Positions 40,360 through 48,574 of a stretch of DNA of 64,000 nucleotides are shown here, in pieces. The stretch covers positions 124,001-188,000 of the forward strand of contig JAXMEQ010000009.1 of assembly GCA_046348225.1 (NCBI GenBank). The letters are read 5' to 3'. The stretch comes from JAXMEQ01 sp046348225. Its GTDB lineage: Bacteria > Pseudomonadota > Gammaproteobacteria > Burkholderiales > Burkholderiaceae_C. The notes under the pieces are model-generated. The model saw nothing but the letters and a program-made list of their open reading frames with translations, was not told where the DNA came from and did no database searches. Positions within the stretch are counted from its first letter, which is position 1; each line of letters begins with the position of its first letter. Position numbers and translations under genes: made by a program.

Positions 40360-41943
40360 ATGAAACTCAAACGCAACCTGATCCCGGCCGCTGTCTTCTG
40401 CGCCGTGGCCGCCATGAGCCTGGGTGCGTCCGCCCAGACGGTGCGCATTGCCAACCAGGGCGACGCGCAGTCCATGGACCCGCATTCGCTCAATGAGTCC
40501 CTGCAGCTCACCGTCACCGGCAACGTGTATGAGGGCCTGGTTGGCCGCAACAAAGACTTGAGCTTGGCGCCCGGTTTGGCGACCTCATGGAAGCAGACAT
40601 CCCCAACGGTTTGGCGCTTCGAGTTGCGCAAGGGGGTACAGTTCCACGACGGTACGCCTTTTACGGCTGACGATGTACTGTTTACGTTTGAGCGGACGCA
40701 AATGGATGGCTCCGATATGAAGAGCTATACCAACGACGTAAAGCAGGTACGGAAGGTTAACAATTTCGCCATTGAGATCGAAACCAAAACCCCCTTCCCT
40801 ATCCTTCCTGACGTGATCTCGCTGGTCTACATCATGAGTAAGAAATGGTGTGAGACCAATCAGGCAATCAGGCCAGTAGATCGTCGCAAGGGCATTGAAA
40901 ACGCCGCATCGTTCCGCGCCAACGGCACTGGCCCGTTCCGCCTGCGCGAGCGCCAGCCCAATGTGCGCACGACCTTTGTGCGCAACGGCAACTACTGGGG
41001 CAAGATCGACGGCAACGTCAGCGAAGTGATCTTCACGCCCATTGGCAACGACGCCACGCGCGTGGCGGCCTTGCTGTCCGGCGAAGTGGATGTGATGGAG
41101 CCGGTGCCGGTGCAAGATATTGATCGCATCAACGCTGCGCCTAACGCGCGCGTGGTGGCTGGTCCCGAGTTGCGCACCATCTTCCTGGGCATGGATCAGA
41201 AACGGGATGAATTGCTGTTCTCCAACATTAAGGGCAAGAATCCGTTCAAGGACAAGCGCGTGCGCCAAGCCTTCTATCAAGCCATTGATATTGAGGGCAT
41301 TGCAAAGACGGTTATGCGTGGCGCTGCCAAGCCGACTGCGCTTATGGTCGGGCCTGGCATCAATGGATTCAACGATGCACAAAACAAGCGTCTCCCGTAT
41401 GACACAGAAGCTGCCAAGAAGCTGCTGGCCGACGCGGGCTACCCCAACGGCTTTGAAGTGACCATGAACTGTCCGAACGACCGCTACGTCAATGACGCGC
41501 GGATCTGCCAGACCGTGGCCGCCAACCTGGCGCGCATCGGCGTCAAGATCAACCTCGCTGCTGAAACCAAGGTAAATTATTTCCCCAAAGTATTGCGCCG
41601 CGACACCAGCTTCTACATGCTGGGCTGGACGCCGGGCACCTATGACGCGCACAACGCGCTGAATGCCCTGATGGCCTGCGTGGACGACAAGGGCGCCGGC
41701 CAGTTCAACCTGGGCAGCTACTGCAACCCGAAGGTGGACGAGCTGACGAAGAAGATCCAGTCCGAAACCGACAAGGCCAAGCGCGACGCCATGATCAAGG
41801 AAGCGTTCGAGCTCCATTCGGCTGACATCGGCCACCTGCCCCTGCACCAGCAGGCGCTGGCCTGGGGCCTGAGCAAGAAGGTCGAGCTCGTGCAGCTGGC
41901 CGACAACTTCATGCCGTTCAAGTGGATCAACGTCAAGAAGTAA
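40360..41943 (+). CDS. Family 5 peptide-type ABC transporter binding protein 2
   Basis: 527-residue periplasmic binding protein with signal MKLKRNLIPAAVFCAVAAMS ending GASAQ. Family marks are ELRKGVQFHDGTPFTADDVL, NYWGKIDGNVSEVIF and RVAALLSGEVDVM. It is related to the first binding protein but clearly diverged, so the cluster may recognise two ligands. Patches at about 40540-40900 and 41200-41430 have clearly lower GC and A/T-ending codons than the rest, suggesting allelic recombination. It ends 71 bases before the DppC-type gene. Confidence 0.9.
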   Translation: MKLKRNLIPAAVFCAVAAMSLGASAQTVRIANQGDAQSMDPHSLNESLQLTVTGNVYEGLVGRNKDLSLAPGLATSWKQTSPTVWRFELRKGVQFHDGTPFTADDVLFTFERTQMDGSDMKSYTNDVKQVRKVNNFAIEIETKTPFPILPDVISLVYIMSKKWCETNQAIRPVDRRKGIENAASFRANGTGPFRLRERQPNVRTTFVRNGNYWGKIDGNVSEVIFTPIGNDATRVAALLSGEVDVMEPVPVQDIDRINAAPNARVVAGPELRTIFLGMDQKRDELLFSNIKGKNPFKDKRVRQAFYQAIDIEGIAKTVMRGAAKPTALMVGPGINGFNDAQNKRLPYDTEAAKKLLADAGYPNGFEVTMNCPNDRYVNDARICQTVAANLARIGVKINLAAETKVNYFPKVLRRDTSFYMLGWTPGTYDAHNALNALMACVDDKGAGQFNLGSYCNPKVDELTKKIQSETDKAKRDAMIKEAFELHSADIGHLPLHQQALAWGLSKKVELVQLADNFMPFKWINVKK

Positions 41944-42014
41944 GCGGCTGATGCCCGGAGCGCGCCGCCGCCGGCCAGGGGCCGGCGGGCGCCTCCGGCA
42001 ACTTTTCCCCCACG

Positions 42015-42926
42015 ATGATCAAAACCCTTTCCCGCTGGCTCGACAGTGATGTCGGCCACAGTTTCCGCACGTCGCCGGTGGCCATCATGGCGGCGGCGAT
42101 TGCCTTCACTTGCGTGTTCTGCTCGGCCTTTGCGGGCCTGATTGCGCCGCACAACCCGTTTGACCTCACCACCCTGGAGCTCAGCGACGCGCGGCTGCCG
42201 CCTGCGTGGTCGGCTGGCGGCAGCGCCAAATACCTGCTGGGCACCGACGACCAGGGCCGCGACATCCTGTCCGCCCTGTTCTATGGCGCCCGCATCTCGC
42301 TAGTCGTCGGTGTCGTCAGCGTCATCCTGTCCATGGTCATTGGCGTCGCTCTCGGCCTGCTGGCCGGCTTTCGCGGCGGCTGGATCGACACCCTGCTCAT
42401 GCGCCTGTGCGACGTCATGCTCAGCTTCCCGCCCATCCTGGTGGCCCTGCTCATCGCCGGCGTCGGCCGCGCCCTGTTTCCCAACGCCCAGGACTCCGTC
42501 GCCTTTGGCGTGCTCATCCTGTCCATCACCCTGACCGGCTGGGTCCAGTACGCCCGCACCGTGCGTGGCTCCACCATGGTCGAGCGCAACAAGGAATACG
42601 TGCAGGCCGCCCGCGTCACCGGCGTGGCACCCCTGCGCATCATGGCGCGCCACGTGCTGCCCAATGTCATGGGGCCGGTCATGGTGCTGGCCACCATCCA
42701 GGTCGCCACAGCCATCATCACCGAAGCCACGCTGTCCTTCCTGGGCGTGGGCGTGCCGCCCACCTCGCCGTCGCTGGGCACACTGATCCGCGTCGGCAAC
42801 GACTACCTCTTCTCCGGCGAATGGTGGATCACCGTCTTCCCCGGCCTCATGCTCATCGTCATCGCCCTGTCGGTGAACCTGCTGGGCGACTGGCTGCGCG
42901 ACGCCCTGAACCCGCGCCTGCGCTGA
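42015..42926 (+). CDS. DppC-type ABC transporter permease
   Basis: 303-residue inner-membrane permease, partner of the 38092 gene. N-terminal OppC_N segment and five further membrane helices. Hallmarks are YLLGTDDQGRDILSALFYGA, the EAA loop (KEYVQAARVTGVAPLRIMAR) and HVLPNVMGPVMVLATIQVA. The C-terminus WLRDALNPRLR is standard. Confidence 0.94.
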   Translation: MIKTLSRWLDSDVGHSFRTSPVAIMAAAIAFTCVFCSAFAGLIAPHNPFDLTTLELSDARLPPAWSAGGSAKYLLGTDDQGRDILSALFYGARISLVVGVVSVILSMVIGVALGLLAGFRGGWIDTLLMRLCDVMLSFPPILVALLIAGVGRALFPNAQDSVAFGVLILSITLTGWVQYARTVRGSTMVERNKEYVQAARVTGVAPLRIMARHVLPNVMGPVMVLATIQVATAIITEATLSFLGVGVPPTSPSLGTLIRVGNDYLFSGEWWITVFPGLMLIVIALSVNLLGDWLRDALNPRLR

Positions 42927-42937
42927 AAGACTTCGCC

Positions 42938-43909
42938 ATGAACCTGCTTGAAGTCAAGAACCTCATCGTCGAGTTTCCCAACCGGCGCGGCACCCTGCGC
43001 GCGCTGGACGACATCTCGTTTGCCATCGCCCCCGGAGAAATCCTCGGCGTGGTCGGCGAGTCCGGTGCCGGCAAGAGCCTGACCGGGGCTTCCATCATCG
43101 GTCTGCTGGAGCCGCCCGGGCGCATCGCCAGCGGGCAGATCCTGCTGGAAGGCCAGCGCATTGACAACCTGCCCTACGAGCAGATGCGCCACATCCGCGG
43201 GCGCAAGATCGGCGCCATCTTCCAGGACCCGCTGACCTCGCTCAACCCGCTCTACACCATCGGGCGGCAGCTCACCGAAACCATCCAGGCGCACCTGCCG
43301 GTCAGCCTGGAAGAAGCCCGCAAGCGTGCCATTGGCCTGCTGGAAGACACTGGCATCCCGGCTGCGGCCGAGCGCATCGACCACTACCCGCACCAGTTCA
43401 GCGGCGGCATGCGCCAGCGCGTGGTGATCGCCCTGGCCCTGGCCGCCGAGCCCAAGCTGATCGTGGCCGACGAGCCCACCACCGCGCTGGACGTCTCGAT
43501 CCAGGCGCAGATCATCACCCTGCTCAAGCGCATCTGCAAGGACCGCGGCGCCGCCGTCATGCTCATCACCCACGACATGGGCGTGATCGCCGAGACCTGC
43601 GACCGCGTGGCCGTCATGTACGCCGGGCGCATCGCCGAAATCGGCCCGGTGCACGACGTCATCAACCAGCCCTCCCATCCCTACACCGAAGGCCTGATGG
43701 CGGCGATTCCCGACATCACGGTGGACCGTGAACGCCTGAACCAGATCGACGGAGCCATGCCCCGCCTGAACGCCATCCCCGCCGGCTGCGCCTACAACCC
43801 GCGCTGCACCAAAACCTTTGACCGCTGCAAGACCGAGCGCCCCGACCTGATGCCCGCCGGCGCCACCCGCGCCGCCTGCTGGCTGCACGACGGCGGAGGT
43901 GCCCGATGA
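42938..43909 (+). CDS. DppD-type ABC transporter ATPase
   Basis: 323-residue ATPase. Walker A GESGAGKS, Q-loop FQDPLTSLNP, signature FSGGMRQRVVIAL and Walker B LIVADEPTTALD are all intact. A C-terminal oligopeptide/dipeptide transporter domain contains the Cys set CAYNPRCTKTFDRC and AACW, which in this family can hold an Fe-S cluster. The start at 42938 follows the permease by 11 bases. The stop overlaps the next ATPase start (ATGA). Confidence 0.94.
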   Translation: MNLLEVKNLIVEFPNRRGTLRALDDISFAIAPGEILGVVGESGAGKSLTGASIIGLLEPPGRIASGQILLEGQRIDNLPYEQMRHIRGRKIGAIFQDPLTSLNPLYTIGRQLTETIQAHLPVSLEEARKRAIGLLEDTGIPAAAERIDHYPHQFSGGMRQRVVIALALAAEPKLIVADEPTTALDVSIQAQIITLLKRICKDRGAAVMLITHDMGVIAETCDRVAVMYAGRIAEIGPVHDVINQPSHPYTEGLMAAIPDITVDRERLNQIDGAMPRLNAIPAGCAYNPRCTKTFDRCKTERPDLMPAGATRAACWLHDGGGAR

Positions 43910-44916
43910 GCGAAGCCATGAACGCCCGTCCTCTGGTGCAGGCCCAGGACCTGGCCAAGACCTTTGACGTCTCTGTCCCCTGGCTCAACCGCGTCATCGA
44001 GCGCCGTCCCCGCCAGCTCCTCAACGCCGTGGACGGCGTGAGCTTTGACATCCAGAAGGGCAAGACCCTGGCCCTGGTGGGCGAGTCCGGCTGCGGCAAG
44101 AGCACGGTAGCCCGCCTGCTGGTGGGCCTGTACGAACCGACCCGCGGTGGCCTGACGTTTGACGGCCAGGACGCCCACGCCGCCTTCAAGACGCCCGAGG
44201 GCCGCAAGCTGCGCCGGCGCATCCAGATGATCTTCCAGGACCCGTACGCCAGCCTGAACCCGCGCTGGATTGTGGAAGACATCGTGGGCGAGCCGCTCAA
44301 GGAGCACGGCATCATCACCGACCGCGAGCAGCTCAAGGCCCGCGTGGGCGAGCTGCTGAAGTCGGTGGGCCTGTCCCCGCTGGACATGGTCAAGTACCCG
44401 CACCAGTTCAGCGGTGGCCAGCGCCAGCGCATCTCGATCGCCCGGGCCCTGGCCACCGAGCCCGAGTTCCTGGTCTGCGACGAACCCACCAGTGCGCTGG
44501 ACGTGAGCGTGCAGGCGCAGGTGCTCAACATCATGAAGGACCTGCAGAACAAGCAGGGCCTGACCTACCTGTTCATCTCGCACAACCTGGCGGTGGTGCG
44601 CCATGTGAGCGACGAGGTGGGCGTGATGTACCTGGGCCGGCTGGTGGAGCTGGCGCCCAAGCAGACGCTGTTTGCCAACCCGCAGCACCCCTACACCCGC
44701 ATGCTGCTGGACGCCATTCCCAAGATGCACGACACCGGGCGCCAGCGCACGCCGGTCAGTGGCGAGGTGCCCAACCCGCTGAACCCGCCCACGGGCTGTA
44801 CCTTCCACCCGCGCTGCCAGCATGCCAATGCGCGCTGCAAGGCCGAGCGGCCCCAACTGCTGGACATCAAGGGCGTCAAGGTCGCCTGCCATGCGGTGGA
44901 AGAGGGGCGCATCTAG
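43906..44916 (+). CDS. DppF-type ABC transporter ATPase
   Basis: 336-residue second ATPase. Walker A GESGCGKST, Q-loop FQDPYASLNPRW, signature FSGGQRQRISIARAL and Walker B FLVCDEPTSALD. The C-terminal Cys cluster is CTFHPRCQHANARC with a final ACH. The two ATPases are coupled and complete a transporter with two permeases and two binding proteins. It is last in the cluster; a 42-bp repeat copy follows 20 bases after the stop. Confidence 0.94.
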   Translation: MSEAMNARPLVQAQDLAKTFDVSVPWLNRVIERRPRQLLNAVDGVSFDIQKGKTLALVGESGCGKSTVARLLVGLYEPTRGGLTFDGQDAHAAFKTPEGRKLRRRIQMIFQDPYASLNPRWIVEDIVGEPLKEHGIITDREQLKARVGELLKSVGLSPLDMVKYPHQFSGGQRQRISIARALATEPEFLVCDEPTSALDVSVQAQVLNIMKDLQNKQGLTYLFISHNLAVVRHVSDEVGVMYLGRLVELAPKQTLFANPQHPYTRMLLDAIPKMHDTGRQRTPVSGEVPNPLNPPTGCTFHPRCQHANARCKAERPQLLDIKGVKVACHAVEEGRI

Positions 44917-44936
44917 GCCGTCATGCCTGCCGGTTT

Positions 44937-44978
44937 GCTATTAAATTGATAGCTGCCTACGCAGTATTGGCGAGGGCT
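44937..44978 (-). repeat. 42-bp palindromic repeat, copy 5 (intergenic)
   Basis: Plus strand begins with the stem GCTATTAAATTGATAGC and ends GAGGGCT. It is the only fully intergenic copy in the window, between convergent dppF-like and hexR genes. Its hairpin, with the downstream TTTTTT, may also serve as a terminator. Confidence 0.85.
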
Positions 44979-45025
44979 AAAGGCAGTTTTTTCCTTGAAC
45001 CCGCGGTGCTTCAAGGTGCTGTACT

Positions 45026-45874
45026 TCACGCGTAGCGCTTGCTGCGCAGGTTGTTCTTCATTTCCTTGAGCATCGGCTGCAGCTTGTCGCCGCCGATGCG
45101 CAGCGCCACGGTCGTAACCAGCACGTCGATGATCATCAGGTGCAGCAGGCGCGACACCATCGGGCTGTAGCGGTCAAAGCCTTCGGGGTGATCCGCCGCC
45201 AGGTGGATGTGCCCGGCCGAGGCCAGTGGCGATCCGGTGGCGGTGATGACGATGGTGGTGGCGCCATTGCGCCGAGCGATGTCGCAGGCGTCCATCAGGT
45301 CGCGCGTGCGCCCCGAGTTGGAGATGACCACCACGCAGTCGCCCGGGCCCAGCAGCGACGCGCTCATGACCTGCATGTGGCCGTCACTGTAGGCAATGGT
45401 GTTCACGCCGAGCCGGAAGAACTTGTGCTGTGCGTCCTGCGCCACGATGCCCGAATTGCCAACGCCAAAGAACTCGATGCGGCGCTGCGTCTTGTGCGTC
45501 TGCGCCAGCGCATCTACCGCACGCTCGATGGCAAATGTGGACGCGTCATTGCGGTACTTCAGGAATGCGGCCACTGTGTTGTCGATCACCTTGACCAGGA
45601 TGTCCCCGACCTTGTCGTCCGCGTCCACGCTGCGATGAATGAAGGGTACGCCCTCACTCACGGTGCCGGCCAGCTTGAGCTTGAAATCGCTCAGCCCGTC
45701 GTAGCCCATGCTGCGGCAAAAGCGCACCACCGTGGGCTTGCTCACATGCGCCCGGTCAGCCAGCTCTGTCACCGGCAGGTTGGCAAACGAGCGCGGGTCG
45801 CTCAGCACGAGCTTGCCCACGCGCTGCTCGGCGGGGGCCAGCGAGGGCAGTGATGCCTTGATCCGTTCCAGCAT
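45026..45874 (-). CDS. hexR: HexR-like RpiR-family regulator of sugar-phosphate metabolism
   Basis: 282-residue regulator. The N-terminal HTH_6 domain (LAPAEQRVGKLVLSDPRSFA, then ADRAHVSKPTVVRFCRSMGY) is followed by a SIS sugar-phosphate-binding domain (FGVGNSGIVAQDAQHKFFRL, VVVISNSGRTRDLMDACD). HexR proteins sense KDPG and control zwf and Entner-Doudoroff genes. It lies 20 bases downstream of zwf on the same strand, the classic neighbour. ATG 45874 gives the family N-terminus MLERIKASLPSL. The likely operators are in the zwf upstream spacer. Confidence 0.9.
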   Translation of the reverse strand: MLERIKASLPSLAPAEQRVGKLVLSDPRSFANLPVTELADRAHVSKPTVVRFCRSMGYDGLSDFKLKLAGTVSEGVPFIHRSVDADDKVGDILVKVIDNTVAAFLKYRNDASTFAIERAVDALAQTHKTQRRIEFFGVGNSGIVAQDAQHKFFRLGVNTIAYSDGHMQVMSASLLGPGDCVVVISNSGRTRDLMDACDIARRNGATTIVITATGSPLASAGHIHLAADHPEGFDRYSPMVSRLLHLMIIDVLVTTVALRIGGDKLQPMLKEMKNNLRSKRYA

Positions 45875-45894
45875 GGTCGTGTCTCCTGCGTCCG

Positions 45895-47361
45895 CTAGTT
45901 TTCCTCGGCCCAGCAATGGCCGTCGCGCGCAATCATGGCGCTGGACGCACTGGGTCCCCAGCTGCCGGCCGCATACGGGCGCGGCGGCTCGGTGCTGTGC
46001 TTCCACGCATCCAGCAACGGGCCGACCCAGCGCCAGGCCTCTTCCTGCTCGTCGCTGCGCACAAACAGGTTGAGCCGGCCATCGATCACATCCAGCAGCA
46101 GCCGCTCGTAAGCGCCCACGCGCTCCGCGCCAAAACGCTTGTCGAAGTCCAGGTCCAGCTGCACTGGCGCCAGCAGCTGGCTGCCGCCGCGTGGCTGCTG
46201 ACGGGTGTCCTGGGCCTGGGCCAGCAGGTGCAGCTCGAGCCCGTCGCGCGGCTGCAGGTTGATGACCAGCCGGTTGGCGGTGCCCCCCGGCGCCCGGAAG
46301 ATGGCATGCGGCGCCGGGCGGAAGTTGACCACGATGCGCGCGTCGCGTGCCGCCAGCCGCTTGCCGGTGCGGATGTAGAACGGCACGCCCGCCCAGCGCC
46401 AGTTGGCGATCTCGGTGCGCAGCGCCACGAAGGTTTCCGTTGTGCTGCCCGCGGCCACCCCGGGTTCGTCGCGGTAGGCTGGCAGCGCTTCGCCGTTCAG
46501 CGTGCCCGCGGCGTACTGGCCGCGCACCACATGCTGGGCCATGGTTTCCGGCGTCCAGGGTTTGAGCGAGCGCAGCACCTTGAGTTTTTCGTCGCGGATG
46601 GCGTCGGCATGCGCGTTGATCGGCGGCTCCATGCCAATCGCGCACAGCAGCTGGAGCGCATGGTTCTGGACCATGTCGCGCAGTGCGCCGGTGTGGTCGT
46701 AGAAGCCGCCACGCTTTTCCACACCCAGGTCCTCGGCAATCGTGATCTGGATGTTGGCAATGGTCTCGCGTCGCCACAGCGGCTCAAACAGTGCGTTTCC
46801 AAAGCGCAGGGCGAACAGGTTCTGCACTGCCGGCTTGCCCAGGTAATGGTCGATGCGGAAGACCTGCCGTTCGCTGAATGCCTGGCGCACCGCGTCATTG
46901 ATCGCGCGGTTGGAGGCCAGGTCGTGGCCCAGCGGCTTTTCCAGCACGATGCGTGCATGCGGCTGGTTCATGCCGGCGGCTGCAATCTGCTCGCACACCG
47001 TGGTGAACAGCGCGGGCGATGTGGCCAGGTACATCACCACGGTGCTGGCCTGTCGCTCGCGCAGGTCGTTGGCCAGCGCGGCGTAATCGGCCGGGCGTGA
47101 CAGGTCCAGCCGCCGGTAGAACAACAGGGCCGCAAAGCGCGCGAACTCGTCCGGCTTGGGGCGCTTGGCCAGCTCGACGGCGTCAAAGCGCTGCTGGATC
47201 AGTGCGCGGTACTGTTCGTGCGTCAGGTCATCGCGCGCGATGCCGATGATGCGGGTGCCCTCGGGCAGGGTGCCGTGACGGAACGCCTGGAACAGGGCGG
47301 GCATCAGCTTGCGCCAGGCGAGGTCGCCGGTGCCGCCGAACAAAACAAGGTCAAGACTCAT
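45895..47361 (-). CDS. zwf: Glucose-6-phosphate 1-dehydrogenase
   Basis: 488-residue NAD(P)-dependent enzyme that oxidises glucose-6-phosphate to 6-phosphogluconolactone. The nucleotide-binding start is LVLFGGTGDLAWRKLMPALF. The active-site motif is FRIDHYLGKPAVQN, with catalytic His and Lys, and EKPLGHD is present. The C-terminal part ends PSASSAMIARDGHCWAEEN. It is first in a zwf-hexR operon. A palindromic box about 26 bases upstream is a likely HexR site. Confidence 0.96.
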   Translation of the reverse strand: MSLDLVLFGGTGDLAWRKLMPALFQAFRHGTLPEGTRIIGIARDDLTHEQYRALIQQRFDAVELAKRPKPDEFARFAALLFYRRLDLSRPADYAALANDLRERQASTVVMYLATSPALFTTVCEQIAAAGMNQPHARIVLEKPLGHDLASNRAINDAVRQAFSERQVFRIDHYLGKPAVQNLFALRFGNALFEPLWRRETIANIQITIAEDLGVEKRGGFYDHTGALRDMVQNHALQLLCAIGMEPPINAHADAIRDEKLKVLRSLKPWTPETMAQHVVRGQYAAGTLNGEALPAYRDEPGVAAGSTTETFVALRTEIANWRWAGVPFYIRTGKRLAARDARIVVNFRPAPHAIFRAPGGTANRLVINLQPRDGLELHLLAQAQDTRQQPRGGSQLLAPVQLDLDFDKRFGAERVGAYERLLLDVIDGRLNLFVRSDEQEEAWRWVGPLLDAWKHSTEPPRPYAAGSWGPSASSAMIARDGHCWAEEN

Positions 47362-47386
47362 GGTGATTTGGGAAGCAGGACGTTAA

Positions 47387-47401
47387 TGTAACTTAGTTTC
47401 A
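47387..47401. promoter_or_regulatory. Candidate HexR operator, zwf side
   Basis: TGTAACTTAGTTTCA is an imperfect dyad (GTAA-N5-TTTC core) resembling the TGTA-N7-TACA layout of HexR sites, 26 bases before the zwf start. Confidence 0.5.
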
Positions 47402-47498
47402 TGATGACTATGGCCTCCATCGACCCGCCTCGCCTGTTTTGGTGGCTCCCTAGTGTTTTCCCGATGCTGCTGCGTGCCATTGACCGTTAGCATCATCG

Positions 47499-47513
47499 CG
47501 TAATCAAGTTACT
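47499..47513. promoter_or_regulatory. Candidate HexR operator, transporter side
   Basis: CGTAATCAAGTTACT contains the dyad GTAA-TCAAG-TTAC, with the same half-site spacing as the box at 47387. It is 13 bases before the binding-protein gene. Confidence 0.5.
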
Positions 47514-47525
47514 TCAGGAGTTTTC

Positions 47526-48539
47526 ATGAAACGCATGCTCACGGGCGTCGCGCTGGCCGTGTCGGCCCTCGGCGCTGCCGCGCAGGGTCAAGTCAACATC
47601 ATCTGTTCGGTCCAGGCCGAGTGGTGCAACCTCATGGCCACGGTGTATTCGCGCACCACCGGCACCAAGGTGAACATGACGGCCAAGGGATCGGGCGAGG
47701 CACTGGCGCAGCTCAACGCCGAAAAGGCCAACCCCAAGACCGACATCTGGTTTGGCGGCACCGGCGACCCGCACCTGCAGGCCGCCGAGCAGGGGCTGAC
47801 GCTGGAATACAAGTCCGAGCAGATCAAGGACCTGCATCCCTGGGCGCAAAAGCAGGCGGCTGACTCCAAGTACCGCACCGTGGGCGTGTACCTCGGCCCG
47901 CTGGGCTTTGGCTTCAACAACGAGTTGCTGGCCAAGAAGAAGGCCAAGGCCCCGGCGTCGTGGGCCGACCTGCTCAAGCCCGAATTCAAGGGCGAGGTGC
48001 AGATGGCCAACCCGGCGTCCAGCGGCACCGCCTACACCATGATTGCGACGCTGGTGCAGCTCATGGGCGAAGACAAGGCATTCGACTACATGAAGGCGCT
48101 GCACAAGAACATCAGCACCTACACGCGTTCCGGCACCGCCCCCGTCAAGGCGGCGGCGCGGGGCGAGACCACAGTGTCCATCAGCTTTGTGCACGATGTG
48201 ACGACCGAGGCTGTCAACGGCTTCCCCGTGGGCTCGGCCACGCCCTCAGAAGGCACTGGTGCCGAAGTCGGCTCGATGAGCATCGTCAAGGGGGGCCCGA
48301 ATACCGAGGTCGCCAAGAAATTCTATGAATGGGCGCTCACGCCAGGGGGGCAGCAGTTCGGCCTGGCGGCCAAGCAGTTCCAGCTGCCCAGCAACACCAA
48401 GGTGCCGAAAGACCCGCGCATGACGGACCCGGCCAAAATCAAGCTCATCAATTACGACTATGCCAAGTACGGTGCCAGTGCCGAGCGCCGCCGCCTGATC
48501 GCCCGGTGGGAAAAAGAGATCCAGAACCTGTCGCGCTGA
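47526..48539 (+). CDS. AfuA-like ABC transporter binding protein (possible hexose-phosphate receptor)
   Basis: 337-residue periplasmic binding protein of the Fe3+/AfuA-like group. Signal peptide MKRMLTGVALAVSALGAAAQ. Hallmarks are KTDIWFGGTGDPHLQAAEQG, GPLGFGFNNELL, ANPASSGTAYTMIATLVQLM and GGPNTEVAKKFYEWALTPGG. The group is often named iron transporters, but AfuABC of Actinobacillus imports hexose phosphates. The location beside hexR-zwf and tal-pgi favours a phosphorylated-sugar ligand here (inference). RBS CAGGAG is well placed. Confidence 0.8.
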   Translation: MKRMLTGVALAVSALGAAAQGQVNIICSVQAEWCNLMATVYSRTTGTKVNMTAKGSGEALAQLNAEKANPKTDIWFGGTGDPHLQAAEQGLTLEYKSEQIKDLHPWAQKQAADSKYRTVGVYLGPLGFGFNNELLAKKKAKAPASWADLLKPEFKGEVQMANPASSGTAYTMIATLVQLMGEDKAFDYMKALHKNISTYTRSGTAPVKAAARGETTVSISFVHDVTTEAVNGFPVGSATPSEGTGAEVGSMSIVKGGPNTEVAKKFYEWALTPGGQQFGLAAKQFQLPSNTKVPKDPRMTDPAKIKLINYDYAKYGASAERRRLIARWEKEIQNLSR

Positions 48540-48574
48540 CGGCGTGAATGACGCCGGCCCGACCGGCGCCCACC

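Noticed and set aside
45875..46777. An upstream in-frame extension of hexR.
   Set aside because: It lies wholly inside zwf on the same strand and is not RpiR-like; the ATG at 45874 gives the family start.
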